From Micavibrio_C sp965231165 (lineage in GTDB: Bacteria > Pseudomonadota > Alphaproteobacteria > Micavibrionales > Micavibrionaceae), in assembly GCA_965231165.1 (NCBI GenBank), contig OZ246421.1, positions 1,860,001-1,924,000 on the forward strand: a stretch of DNA of 64,000 bases, in the 5' to 3' direction. Shown piece by piece: positions 35,404-44,397 of this stretch. How positions within the stretch are numbered: position 1 is the first letter of the stretch; the number at the start of each line of letters is the position of its first letter. A program made the position numbers and the translations under genes. The notes under the pieces are model-generated. The model did no database searches. It saw nothing but the letters and a program-made list of their open reading frames with translations, and was not told the origin of the DNA.

Positions 35404-36690
35404 TTATTGTGCGGCCTTGGCAGAATCTTGGGCGGGATCTTTTGTAACAGGCTGCAGGAACAAAATTCCAACGGCAGTGCCGGCATGAACCTTGATCATC
35501 GGCTTTACCTTACTGCCTTCCTTATCGAGAATATCACCGACTTTGCCAGAGGCCTCTTCAATACCATTGAAGATTTCCTGACGTGTATCAATCGGCTCTT
35601 CCTCTTCGATAACGGTATCGCCGGAAACCGTTACCGAGGTGGAACCGGATTCGGCAATCGCCTCACCCATGCCCTCAACAAAAGCGGCAGCAGCAGGCAG
35701 AATGACGCGCTCAAAATAGCGTCTGTCAATTTCCGTCACCAGACCCGGATTGGCCGATGCCGGATCAAGCGCGATAGCATCCGCGCTATAACTGACACCA
35801 TCCACAACTATAGTCTGGAAAGTAAGGGTCAGATAGTTTTCCTGTGTGCTGAATGTACCCAGTATGCGCGCACCACGCAGCGGGCCGCTCATAATTTGCG
35901 CCAACACGGGGCCGGGCGCGTCAGAATTAGCTTCCGTGATAAGCTGGGCGTATTCAATAGTTCCGGCGGGCTGAATAATATCAAGTACCTGCGCGGCCGT
36001 TTGCGCGTTAGCAGCCGCCGCGGCTTTCTGTTCCTGAATTTTCTGATTCTTTGCAGCCTCGCGCTTTTCCAGCCAATCAGCAGAGGTTATTACTTCCGAC
36101 TCCGGCGTTGGCGGCACCTGCGCGTCAAGGATGGTCTGCATCTGCGCAGACATAGATTTTGCCAGCTGGTCAATCACCTGCGCATTGGGATCAACTTGCG
36201 GCGCATTGGGGCGCTGCTGCTGGGCTTCTTTGCGCTGACGCTCTTCCTGAATCTTGCGCCATCTTTCCAGAGGATCTTCTTCACCGGCACCCGAAAGGTC
36301 AGGAACCTCCAATGTTGCCTGCGGAGAGCTGACCGGAACCGGAATAGCACTACCCCCTGTACGGGCCGCCCTGATTGCCTCTTCCTCGTTGATTTCCTCG
36401 ATTGCTTCCTTCATTTGCGGCGTTACGGGATCCGTCCCTGGTACGCCCGAAACATTGCCCGCACCCCGTACATTCGAAAGGGTCTTAGCCTCTTCCTTGC
36501 CACCGAACAGAATGATGCCGCCTATAATGGTCGCAATGGCTGCAACAATGATACCCACCTTAACCATGGGATTATTGAGCGGGCTGGTGGCATTACCACC
36601 CTCGAAATCATCGAAAGAATCGCCGCCTTCCAGGCCGCCACTCTCGAAATCCTCGGGTTCCATCCCATTTTCATTCTCATTATTCGTCAT
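35404..36690 (-). CDS. icmE: IcmE/DotG core-complex protein (VirB10-like)
   Basis: DotG spans from the inner membrane to the outer-membrane core complex. This 428-residue form has an acidic cytoplasmic N-terminus, a membrane segment at about 43-63, a Glu/Gln/Lys-rich helical region (about 140-230) and a C-terminal VirB10-like beta-barrel domain (IIQPAGTIEYAQLITEANSD, GPLRGARILGTF, RYFERVILPAAAAFVEGM). It is less than half the length of Legionella DotG (about 1,050) because the long repeat region is absent, and so resembles TraO of IncI plasmids. It overlaps the icmK stop by 11 bases. Confidence 0.92.
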   Translation of the reverse strand: MTNNENENGMEPEDFESGGLEGGDSFDDFEGGNATSPLNNPMVKVGIIVAAIATIIGGIILFGGKEEAKTLSNVRGAGNVSGVPGTDPVTPQMKEAIEEINEEEAIRAARTGGSAIPVPVSSPQATLEVPDLSGAGEEDPLERWRKIQEERQRKEAQQQRPNAPQVDPNAQVIDQLAKSMSAQMQTILDAQVPPTPESEVITSADWLEKREAAKNQKIQEQKAAAAANAQTAAQVLDIIQPAGTIEYAQLITEANSDAPGPVLAQIMSGPLRGARILGTFSTQENYLTLTFQTIVVDGVSYSADAIALDPASANPGLVTEIDRRYFERVILPAAAAFVEGMGEAIAESGSTSVTVSGDTVIEEEEPIDTRQEIFNGIEEASGKVGDILDKEGSKVKPMIKVHAGTAVGILFLQPVTKDPAQDSAKAAQ

Positions 36691-37810
36691 GGGTAAGATC
36701 CCTCTCGCTCAGCCTGGCGCGCACAACCTGCCCTTTATCGGACAACAAAAGTACGGATGCATTTTTCACGGTATAGACATTCATGCCATCAGCCGACGAC
36801 ACCGAACTGCTCCAGGACGGAGATAGCAAGGTTAAGGGCGTTCTGACATAAGTAATTTTATTGAGCTGATAAGCAGTGGTACGCCCATCAACACCCTCGA
36901 CAGCAAGCTTATCGCTACCAGCGGGGGGGATGCCCTCAAGCACGGCATTCATGTGGCCACCGCCCGCCGTCAACGAAACGCTGGTATTAACGCCAATTAA
37001 GGATGGTTTGGCATTCGGGCCATCCTCGGGCATACGCGCATCGAAGCGGTAGTATACTTTTTCCCGCTGCGTTTCGAGCGTGAACGGGATCGCCGTTTTC
37101 ATAGCGATCAGTTGCACATTGATGTTGCCGTAAGCGAAATCAGCCATCGGCGAGATCGCAATTTTATTGCCGCCATCCTCTGATTTAATAATCTCAAAAT
37201 TACCCGCCCAAGCGATATCGCCGATTGGCCAAGGTTCACCGGAAGCATCAACAAAATTCAAAACCGTCACGTGCCCGGTCGCCAACTTCAAAACCGGCGG
37301 CGTTGTGCCCGGATCAACCGAGATATCCTCTGTTACAATCTCAGGCTTTGGATAGGGGTATACGGGCGTTTCAACAGCCTGACGTGTCTGGTCGTAACGC
37401 TCCAGCAATGTCCGGATTTCCGCCGGACGCAAGGGGATCAGGCCGGTAATGGCGGCATTAAACGCTTTCTTGCGAATTTCAGCTTCAATCTGCTCGGGGG
37501 TCTTTGTAACTTCAACAGGCGCGGCGGCGAACGGATTGCTGCTGGGGGCGCTCGTGCCAGCACCCGCACCCGCATCAGTCGGCAACTGGAAGCCGGGGGA
37601 ACGCGGGCTCACTTCTTCACCGGATGGCAAAGCCGAGGCATCCGCAGGTGCCTGCGGCACCACACCCGTCAAACCCGGCGGCAGACTGTCCTGCAGAGAT
37701 GGCGGCGCTTCTTGTGCCTGCACAGGCCACACGACAGCCAATGAGGCCGCCGTCAAAAGCGTCAGCGAAAAAATCCTGCGTACAAGACCTGTTTTTGCAC
37801 AATCAATCAT
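36680..37810 (-). CDS. icmK: IcmK/DotH outer-membrane core-complex protein
   Basis: DotH (TraN in IncI) is an outer-membrane subunit of the type IVB core. The ATG at 37810 (376 residues) has GGGGA 5 bases upstream; a TTG at 37822 adds four residues. A signal peptide (cleavage after PVQAQ region, about residue 33) is followed by a Pro-rich linker and a conserved domain: LIPLRPAEIRTLLERYDQTR, ATGHVTVLNFVDASGEPWPI, YRFDARMPEDGPNAK. The length equals Legionella DotH (about 360). It lies between icmL and icmE. Confidence 0.92.
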   Translation of the reverse strand: MIDCAKTGLVRRIFSLTLLTAASLAVVWPVQAQEAPPSLQDSLPPGLTGVVPQAPADASALPSGEEVSPRSPGFQLPTDAGAGAGTSAPSSNPFAAAPVEVTKTPEQIEAEIRKKAFNAAITGLIPLRPAEIRTLLERYDQTRQAVETPVYPYPKPEIVTEDISVDPGTTPPVLKLATGHVTVLNFVDASGEPWPIGDIAWAGNFEIIKSEDGGNKIAISPMADFAYGNINVQLIAMKTAIPFTLETQREKVYYRFDARMPEDGPNAKPSLIGVNTSVSLTAGGGHMNAVLEGIPPAGSDKLAVEGVDGRTTAYQLNKITYVRTPLTLLSPSWSSSVSSADGMNVYTVKNASVLLLSDKGQVVRARLSERDLTHDE

Positions 37811-37849
37811 GAAAATCCCCAAATCCAGCGTTCTTCACCGGACAATCCC

Positions 37850-38590
37850 CTAGTTCCTGGCCGATGCGATCCATTGCTCGATCCCTACCCCGTTTGGACT
37901 TTCCAGACGCGGTACACGCACTATCACAAGCGTCACCAACAAATTATCCGACCGCGTCTTACTTCCCGACTGATATGTCAGTGACATGGGCAGCTGTACA
38001 ACCCATTGATAACGGCCATTAACCAAGCCTTCTGACTGAATAACGGGCGCCCCTGTCGGTGCTGCGGTCACAACCTGCTGGTTCGCCTCGACGGTTTCAA
38101 TGATCCGGGCGCGCTGCAAGGCAGAAGAGAAACTTTCCCAGCCGCGCTTGGTGAAATTACGCGACGCCTCCTGAAGACGGCGGCGATAATCGTTGAAACC
38201 GAACGTCATGACTTCGGTGGAGGCCTGCGCCACCCACGACATCAGCGCGGGCGAGCTCAAATTCGGCTCACTCAAGGCGGCCATCGGGATCAATCGACCG
38301 TCTTCGGTGGTTGCAAAATAGCGATATTCCATGCGGTTTGTTTTAACCACATAGACCATCACGCCGATCTGGGCGACTATCACCAGCACCAGCAACATCA
38401 CCACGCGCAGCATGGTTCTGTAGCCATCGCGGTAAAACTCATTACGGACGACAACGGCACCGAGGCTGCCTAATGAGGGCGCCTCGCCATCATTATCAGC
38501 CGAAGCGGCTCTTTGTGCCGGTGCACGTCCACGGGAATGAGCCGGGCCTGTGCGCGGAGAACCTGGTTTCATCGGTCTTTCAGTCGCCAT
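37850..38590 (-). CDS. icmL: IcmL/DotI inner-membrane protein
   Basis: DotI (TraM in IncI) is an inner-membrane subunit with a VirB8-like periplasmic domain. The 246-residue protein has a polar N-terminal 55 residues, one membrane segment (about 60-82, VVMLLVLVIVAQIGVMVYVV) and a periplasmic domain with VLSWVAQASTEVMTFGFND-like sequence, RRRLQEASRNFTKRGWESF and YQWVVQLPMSLTYQS, typical for the family. It is the first gene of the icmLKEGCDJB unit. Confidence 0.92.
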   Translation of the reverse strand: MATERPMKPGSPRTGPAHSRGRAPAQRAASADNDGEAPSLGSLGAVVVRNEFYRDGYRTMLRVVMLLVLVIVAQIGVMVYVVKTNRMEYRYFATTEDGRLIPMAALSEPNLSSPALMSWVAQASTEVMTFGFNDYRRRLQEASRNFTKRGWESFSSALQRARIIETVEANQQVVTAAPTGAPVIQSEGLVNGRYQWVVQLPMSLTYQSGSKTRSDNLLVTLVIVRVPRLESPNGVGIEQWIASARN

Positions 38591-38874
38591 TGAAATGCTC
38601 TCGAAATATAAGATCGCGCCCGTTGCAATTGAACATAACGCGATATTTTTTTTACCACTCTCCGAAGAATATTTCCCCCGAATCGCATCTATTTATCTAA
38701 CAGAAATTACAGGGCTTTACCAAGCCTGAAAAGAAGCCCCCTGTACGCCATCCCGCGTAAATACCCCATGACACAGGCTTATGGCATATGAAGATGCCAA
38801 CACCGGATAAAAAAACCCTTTAAAATTTTTGTTCCGTTTTATTGCGGGAAAGCCTGTGCGTTTAAAAACGGAAT
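38591..38874. other. Divergent intergenic region between icmL and the paralogue array
   Basis: This 284-base AT-rich stretch must hold the start signals of both the icm unit and the five-gene array. On the minus strand TATATT (38605-38610) lies 17 bases after TTCAAT, but would leave a leader of only about 8 bases. I see no convincing hairpin terminator and no small ORF with a ribosome-binding site. Confidence 0.4.
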
Positions 38875-40299
38875 ATGATAAAATTAAAAGGTTATATTCT
38901 TAAGTATAAGAAAATGCGGGGTTTTTTCGGTATGACACACGATGCCAGGCGCTTCAGCCGGGCTTTTGTGCCATTGCGGGTTACTGCAATGGGGCTTTGT
39001 GCTGCCGGAAACGGAGGGGGGCGTCTGCTGCACCTAATGCGCCGTGCCGCCCTCGTGACGCTGCTGGTTTTTGCCTTTACAACCGCCCCGGTCAGTAAGC
39101 CGGCGCAGGCGACCTGCGGCGACTACTGCTTCTGCGAAAGCGCCTTTCACGCTATCTTGCGGGCAGCGCTGGCATTCGAAAGCGCGGCAACAGCGGCCTT
39201 TATCACCGCACAATTCGTTGCCCACCGCGAGATTTTCTGGGACGAATGGATGTGGGGCTACAATATCGGCAACGCGCTGATGATGTGGACAAATGAATTA
39301 TCCAATTCAGCCATGGCACAGATGTTTGCCGTCGGCGCTTTTTTTGACGCCAAGCATCAGCTGGAAACCCAGCGTCTGCTGCAAATGAAAATGGCAGACG
39401 CGCACCGCGATTACAAACCTGATGTCGGCATGTGTACGATCGGTACCGCCGCCGTCGGCCTAGGCGCCACCAGCCGCAGCGGTGAATATACCGCCCACGC
39501 CATCGTTGAAAACCAGATCGACCGCCTGACCAACACGCGCAACTCCTCGGCGGCGGGCGGCTCTGCCTCCGATGTGGATTACCGCGTCAGACAAATCAAA
39601 AGACGTTTTTGCGATGCCCGTGACAGCGGCGGCAGCATGGCCAACTCCGTCTGTAATCCACAAACACCCGTTGCGGGTCGCAATCGCGACGTTGATTTCA
39701 ACACCACTGTGATGGAACCTCTAACCATTAATGTCGATTTTTCCGACAATGTCCGCACTGGCCCTGAAGAAGACGTGATGGCACTTTCTTCCAATCTTTA
39801 CGCCAACCATGTTTTTCCACCCTTCCCGGATGACTTGCTCACCTCGGAACGCGGGCGTTCTTATTTCATGGACCAGCGGGCGATTGCGGCAAAACGCAGT
39901 GTTGCCTCCTATTCATTCGGCAGCATTGTCGGTATGAAAGCAGCCGGTAGCGCCGCATCCGCTGGCAGAGCGCAATATCTGCGCGCCATTCTCGAACAGC
40001 TGGGCGCACCGGCGGCCGACACAGCCAGCTATCTCGGCGCACGACCCAGTTATTACGCGCAGATGGAAATGCTGACGAAAAAAATATACCAACAGCCCGA
40101 ATTCTATACGAACCTTTATGATGCCCCCGCCAATGTCGGGCGCAAGAATGCGGCCATTCAGGCCATCAAGCTGATTCAGGACATGGACAAATTCAACAGC
40201 GTCCTGCGCAGCGAACAAAATCTCTCCGTTTTGCTTGAGCTTTATCTCGAAGATATGCAGAAGGGCGTAATCAACGTTGAAGGCGAGGGCGGAAAATGA
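38875..40299 (+). CDS. Secreted paralogue 1 of a five-gene family in the type IVB locus
   Basis: This is the first of five tandem related genes (474 residues). The best signal peptide begins at Met55 (nucleotide 39037; MRRAALVTLLVFAFTT..., cleavage near QA|TC), so the annotated start may be too long; no candidate start has a good ribosome-binding site. After it come three cysteines (CGDYCFC). Shared family blocks follow: FAVGAFFDAKHQLETQR (about 151-167), DVGMCTIGT (183-191), RRFCD (243-247), PEEDVMAL (297-304), AKRSVA (339-344), and PSYYAQME plus a conserved C-terminal helical region (391-462). I do not recognise the family. It overlaps paralogue 2 by ATGA. Confidence 0.85.
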   Translation: MIKLKGYILKYKKMRGFFGMTHDARRFSRAFVPLRVTAMGLCAAGNGGGRLLHLMRRAALVTLLVFAFTTAPVSKPAQATCGDYCFCESAFHAILRAALAFESAATAAFITAQFVAHREIFWDEWMWGYNIGNALMMWTNELSNSAMAQMFAVGAFFDAKHQLETQRLLQMKMADAHRDYKPDVGMCTIGTAAVGLGATSRSGEYTAHAIVENQIDRLTNTRNSSAAGGSASDVDYRVRQIKRRFCDARDSGGSMANSVCNPQTPVAGRNRDVDFNTTVMEPLTINVDFSDNVRTGPEEDVMALSSNLYANHVFPPFPDDLLTSERGRSYFMDQRAIAAKRSVASYSFGSIVGMKAAGSAASAGRAQYLRAILEQLGAPAADTASYLGARPSYYAQMEMLTKKIYQQPEFYTNLYDAPANVGRKNAAIQAIKLIQDMDKFNSVLRSEQNLSVLLELYLEDMQKGVINVEGEGGK

Positions 40300-41606
40300 T
40301 GAAATCCTTTATCCGCACCGCTTTTTGTACTGCGCTATTGTTACTGACAGCAGGAACTCTTGCGCCCACCCGTGCCGCCTGCGTGACCTGCGCAGTTGTC
40401 ATCCCCGCAAACCAGATGACGCGTCAAGTCATGCAGCAGCAGCATGATGAGACCCGCGCACACTTCCGGGCAGAATTCGATTCTTGGGAAAACTGGTTGG
40501 AGACAACTTTCCTCGACGCCTTTATGCCGCCTGAATATCTGGTTCATCTGACGGAACAACTAACCGTGACCATGGCCTATCAGGTCTTTGCTATTGGCAC
40601 CCTGCTGGATGCCAAGCAGGAGCTGGAGGTACAGCGCATCTTCCAAAAGAAAGTCGCCGAGGCGCATCGCGATTACCAACCCAGCGTCGGTGTTTGCACT
40701 GTCGGCACGACAATCCGCTCATTGGCCGCCGCCGAGCGCCGGGCTGAAACAACGACCTTCGTCTTGAGCCAGCGGGCGCAGGACCGCCAACTTGGAAACA
40801 TGCACGCCGCGGCAGCCGGCGGCGGCAATAACGACAAAACAAGCCGTCTCAAACAATTCCGCCGCCGTTACTGCGATACGCTTGATAACAACAACACCTT
40901 CATGCGCGTTTGTTTGACAGGCAACGGCGGGCGTCAGGCGACATTGAATAAAGATATCGATTATAACCGCACCATCGATAGTTTTCACACCATGAACATC
41001 GATTTCACCGACAACGTATTGACAGGTGACGAAGAAGACGTGATGGCGCTTGCCAGCAATCTTTACTCGCACGAAGTTTTTAACCGTATTGAAGAAACGG
41101 TCTACAACAATACGTCACCCACAGAGCGCGCTGACAGACTGAGAATATTGCTGGAACAACGCCAGATCGTAGCCAAGCGCAGCGTTGCTGAGAATTCATA
41201 CAACACTATTGTGGGCATGAAGTCTTCCGGTTCACCGGCTGCGGCCAATGCCACCGTCGGCAGCTCGGTCGATACCGCCCGTTACTTAAGAGTCATTCTT
41301 GAACAGCTCGGCATGAGCGCCGCCGATATCACGCTTTTCCTGGGCGAGCGCCCGAGCTATTTCGCGCAAATGGAAGTCATCACCAAGAAGGCCTTCCAGC
41401 AACCGGGATTTTATGCCGACCTCTATGACAAGCCCGCCAACGTCGACAGAAAGAAGGTCGCGTTACAAGCGATCAGCCTGATGCAGGATTTCGACACATG
41501 GCAGAGTTATCTGCGCACCGAGGCGCTGCTTTCTGTCCTGCTGGAGCTGGAAGTCGTGAAATATCAAGGCGACCTTGAAAACCCGAAAGGGGGCATTCAG
41601 AAATGA
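40296..41606 (+). CDS. Secreted paralogue 2 of the five-gene family
   Basis: The 436-residue protein has a signal peptide (1-27), then AACVTC just behind the cleavage site. Family blocks: QVFAIGTLLDAKQELEVQR (96-114), SVGVCTVGT (130-138), SLAAAERRAE (142-151), RRYCD (190-194), DEEDVMALASNLYSHEVF (245-262), AKRSVAENS (293-301), PSYFAQMEVITKKAF (353-367), NVDRKKVALQAI (382-393) and RTEALLSVLLELE (407-419). ATGA overlaps join it to both neighbours. Mostly helical; function unknown. Confidence 0.87.
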   Translation: MMKSFIRTAFCTALLLLTAGTLAPTRAACVTCAVVIPANQMTRQVMQQQHDETRAHFRAEFDSWENWLETTFLDAFMPPEYLVHLTEQLTVTMAYQVFAIGTLLDAKQELEVQRIFQKKVAEAHRDYQPSVGVCTVGTTIRSLAAAERRAETTTFVLSQRAQDRQLGNMHAAAAGGGNNDKTSRLKQFRRRYCDTLDNNNTFMRVCLTGNGGRQATLNKDIDYNRTIDSFHTMNIDFTDNVLTGDEEDVMALASNLYSHEVFNRIEETVYNNTSPTERADRLRILLEQRQIVAKRSVAENSYNTIVGMKSSGSPAAANATVGSSVDTARYLRVILEQLGMSAADITLFLGERPSYFAQMEVITKKAFQQPGFYADLYDKPANVDRKKVALQAISLMQDFDTWQSYLRTEALLSVLLELEVVKYQGDLENPKGGIQK

Positions 41607-42979
41607 TGATCTTCGTCGGTCGTAAGAATAAAATTGCTGGAAAAATGCGCCGCCGCAAGAATCGACGGGCTTTAGCGCTATTCTTTGTCGCCCTGCTGGC
41701 CATCACAACCGGCGCTCTTAACAGCCGTAAGGCTTTGGCCGCATGCTGCGGCCAGGCGCCTGAATGCAGCATCATCGAAAACGCCCTGAGCCAACAGCTG
41801 GAAATCAGCCTGCATGAAATTTTGCGTGATCACATTACAAATGAGTTTGTCTTTCAACAGCGCTGGTTCATATACGATTTCTTCCGTGACTACATTCTGA
41901 CCGGCCTGATGGACATGGCTGAACAACTGACGACCATCGGCGAAGGCCAGATCTATACTTTCGGCGTCATCATGGATGCCAAGGAGCAACTGGAAACCGA
42001 ACGCCTGTTCGGTGAAAAGATGGCCGAAGCCCACCGCGATTACAAACCTGACGTCGGCATGTGCACCATCGGCACCGCCGCGCAAAGTCTGGCGGCGAAC
42101 GACCGCAGGGCCGAAACGAACGCCAACGTCCTGAACAAGCGCATGATTGACCGCCAGATGGGCTTGCAATATTCCGCCGGTAGCGAGGGGCTGGCATCTG
42201 ATATGAAAGGACGCGTCGAGCAGTTGCGCCGCCGCTTCTGTGACCGCAGCAGTAATGGCGGCAATACCTCCAATATGTGTCTGCCGGCCGCCAACGGCCA
42301 GCACACCAATAAAGATATCAATTATGCCGCGACACTGGGCCTGCGCCGTACCATCAACCTCAATCTGACCAATGATACGCTGGCCGCCCCCGATAATGAC
42401 GATGAAGATGTTATGGCGCTGGCCAGCAATCTTTACGGCAACCGTATTTTCGAGAGATCAGAGACGCCCAACTCCGACATGTCAAGCGGACAGGGCCAGG
42501 TTTCAGGGGAGATGGCCTGGTATCTGGATAAACGCGCCATCACCGCCAAACGCAGCATCGCGCAAAATTCATTCAACGCCATCGCCGGGATGAAATCTGC
42601 CGGAACGGACCTCTCCGCCAATAGCGGAAATTATCTGTATGCGATTTTCTCACAACTCGGCGTCGCTGACGATGCACAGGCCCGCCAGATGCTGGGCACC
42701 AACCCCAGTTATTACGCGCTGCTGGAAGCGGTCTCGCAAAAGATTTATCAGGACCCTGAGTTCTTCACCAATCTTTATGACTCGCCTACCAACGTGCTAC
42801 GCAAAAACGTCGCCATGCAGGCCGTCAATCTGATGCTCGACCGCGACACTTTCAAAAGCGAATTGAGAACCGAAGCATTACTTTCAGTCCTTCTGGAGGC
42901 GGAAATCGTCCGTTACCGCAAGGATATTTCGAACCGTTTGAACCAGATGAACGATCAGGCGGCACCGGCAGTACCATGA
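41603..42979 (+). CDS. Secreted paralogue 3 of the five-gene family
   Basis: The 458-residue protein begins with a long basic leader (first Met or Met15) and a hydrophobic segment ending LAAC|CG; LAAC could be read as a lipobox, but the other paralogues do not support lipidation. Two further Cys follow in ECS. Family blocks: IYTFGVIMDAKEQLETERL (117-135), DVGMCTIGT (150-158), SLAANDRRAE, RRRFCD, DDEDVMALASNLYGNRIF, AKRSIAQNSFNAIAGMKSAG, PSYYALLEAVSQKIYQ, and RTEALLSVLLEAE near the C-terminus. It overlaps both neighbours by ATGA. Confidence 0.87.
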   Translation: MMIFVGRKNKIAGKMRRRKNRRALALFFVALLAITTGALNSRKALAACCGQAPECSIIENALSQQLEISLHEILRDHITNEFVFQQRWFIYDFFRDYILTGLMDMAEQLTTIGEGQIYTFGVIMDAKEQLETERLFGEKMAEAHRDYKPDVGMCTIGTAAQSLAANDRRAETNANVLNKRMIDRQMGLQYSAGSEGLASDMKGRVEQLRRRFCDRSSNGGNTSNMCLPAANGQHTNKDINYAATLGLRRTINLNLTNDTLAAPDNDDEDVMALASNLYGNRIFERSETPNSDMSSGQGQVSGEMAWYLDKRAITAKRSIAQNSFNAIAGMKSAGTDLSANSGNYLYAIFSQLGVADDAQARQMLGTNPSYYALLEAVSQKIYQDPEFFTNLYDSPTNVLRKNVAMQAVNLMLDRDTFKSELRTEALLSVLLEAEIVRYRKDISNRLNQMNDQAAPAVP

Positions 42980-44397
42980 TCATGAAGATGAAGACATATC
43001 CGTCCACCTTTCCCGCGCCGATCTTCTCCCGGCTGGCCGGGCTTTGCGCCCTGTGCTTCATAGTAATACTATTGCTGAGCATGCCGCAAAGATCATACGC
43101 GGCCTGCGTCTGCGACGGCTGCAACTGTACGCTCGATGAATTCATTGAAAACATGCAGACGAATATAGATCTGCACATGGAAACACGGTTTGATGAATTT
43201 GGGCTGGTCGTGCCGATCCCGTTCTACGCCTATAACACCAATCCCGGCTTCATTCAGGGCGAACCACAGGGGACAGAACGTATCGGGGAGCATCAAGTTT
43301 TCGTTTGGGAACTCTGGTACAATAATTTCCTGCCGGTCTGGATGGACATGGCCCAGCAACTCACCGTCAATGCGGCCTGGCACACGTTTGCCATCGGCGC
43401 GCTGATCGACGCTAAACATCAACTGGAAACACAGGCGCTGTTCCAGGAACGCACAGCGGAAATCCATAAACGCTACCACCCCAGTGTCGGCATGTGTACT
43501 ATTGGCACGAATATACGCAGCCTGGCCGCCTCGGAAAGACGCAGCCGACTGACATCTTATACATTGAACCAGCGCCTGCTCGACCGCCAGCTGGGTACAA
43601 CCGGTGGCACAGGTATGAACGGACCCAGCAGCGACCAGCAGAGTCGGGTGCGCTTTTTTCTGGCCCATGTCTGCGATCGCTTTGACAACAACCGTATTTA
43701 CAACAATCCGCAAACCGGTTTCGCCAATATCTGCACCACCGCTTCACGCGATGACGGCACCATCAATCTGGATGTTGATTTCACAAGACTGGTCATGAAT
43801 CCCCGCACGATCAACGCTGATTTTACCAATCCCGGCAACCCGCAGAATCAGTGGGGCGACCATATCTTTAATCTGGCGGCCAACCTTTACGGCCACAAAA
43901 TACCTTCGATGGTGACGATCAGCAGCACCAGCCAGACCGCATTGAACAGCCAGATGCTGGATATGCGTTCGATCATTGCCAAACGTAGTATCGCGCAAAC
44001 ATCTTATAGTGCGATTGTCGGCCTTAAGGCCCGCGGCACACCCGGCAGTGGCGCCAACAACACCCTGCAATATATGACGGTATTATTGCAAGATCTCGGC
44101 ATGACGCCCGAAGAAGTCACCGCCTTCGTGGGGGATAATCCAAGCTACTACGCACAACTGGAAGTGCTGGCAAAGAAACTTTACCAAAACCCGGGCTTTT
44201 ATCGCGAGCTTTACGACAAGCCTGAGAATACCCGCAGAAAAGGCGTCGCCATGACCGCTATTTCCTCGATGCTGGATCGCGAAATATTTGACAGTCAGCT
44301 GCGCGCGGAAGCAATGCTATCGCAGCTTCTTGAGTTGAAAGTCCAGAAGGCACAGGACGCCGTGGAAGACTCCTTCTCAAGGAAAGGACTTAAATGA
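42976..44397 (+). CDS. Secreted paralogue 4 of the five-gene family
   Basis: The 473-residue protein has a signal peptide (1-42, SYA|AC) and the most Cys-rich N-terminus of the set (CVCDGCNC, four Cys in eight residues). An insertion of about 40 residues precedes the first family block. Blocks: HTFAIGALIDAKHQLETQ (136-153), SVGMCTIGT (170-178), SLAASERRS, then a degenerate HVCD instead of RRFCD and DHIFNLAANLYGH instead of EEDVMALASNLYSH; AKRSIAQTSYSAIVGLKARG and PSYYAQLEVLAKKLYQNPGF are well kept. It is joined to neighbours by ATGA overlaps. Confidence 0.87.
   Translation: MIMKMKTYPSTFPAPIFSRLAGLCALCFIVILLLSMPQRSYAACVCDGCNCTLDEFIENMQTNIDLHMETRFDEFGLVVPIPFYAYNTNPGFIQGEPQGTERIGEHQVFVWELWYNNFLPVWMDMAQQLTVNAAWHTFAIGALIDAKHQLETQALFQERTAEIHKRYHPSVGMCTIGTNIRSLAASERRSRLTSYTLNQRLLDRQLGTTGGTGMNGPSSDQQSRVRFFLAHVCDRFDNNRIYNNPQTGFANICTTASRDDGTINLDVDFTRLVMNPRTINADFTNPGNPQNQWGDHIFNLAANLYGHKIPSMVTISSTSQTALNSQMLDMRSIIAKRSIAQTSYSAIVGLKARGTPGSGANNTLQYMTVLLQDLGMTPEEVTAFVGDNPSYYAQLEVLAKKLYQNPGFYRELYDKPENTRRKGVAMTAISSMLDREIFDSQLRAEAMLSQLLELKVQKAQDAVEDSFSRKGLK

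Noticed and set aside
35029..36696. 555-codon plus-strand frame antisense to icmE and the start of icmG
   Set aside because: The minus-strand product has clear VirB10-like features and fits the conserved icm order; the plus-strand product is Arg/Leu-rich with no signal or domain.
38782..38797. TGGCAT...GC, a possible sigma-54 promoter before the paralogue array
   Set aside because: The GG-to-GC spacing is off by one base and the -12 hexamer is poor, so it does not meet the strict spacing of sigma-54 promoters.
40296..42979. Paralogues as lipoproteins because of a Cys just after the signal peptide
   Set aside because: Only the third has a plausible LAAC lipobox; the others read RAAC, YAAC or QATC, and the last has no Cys, so lipidation is not a family trait.
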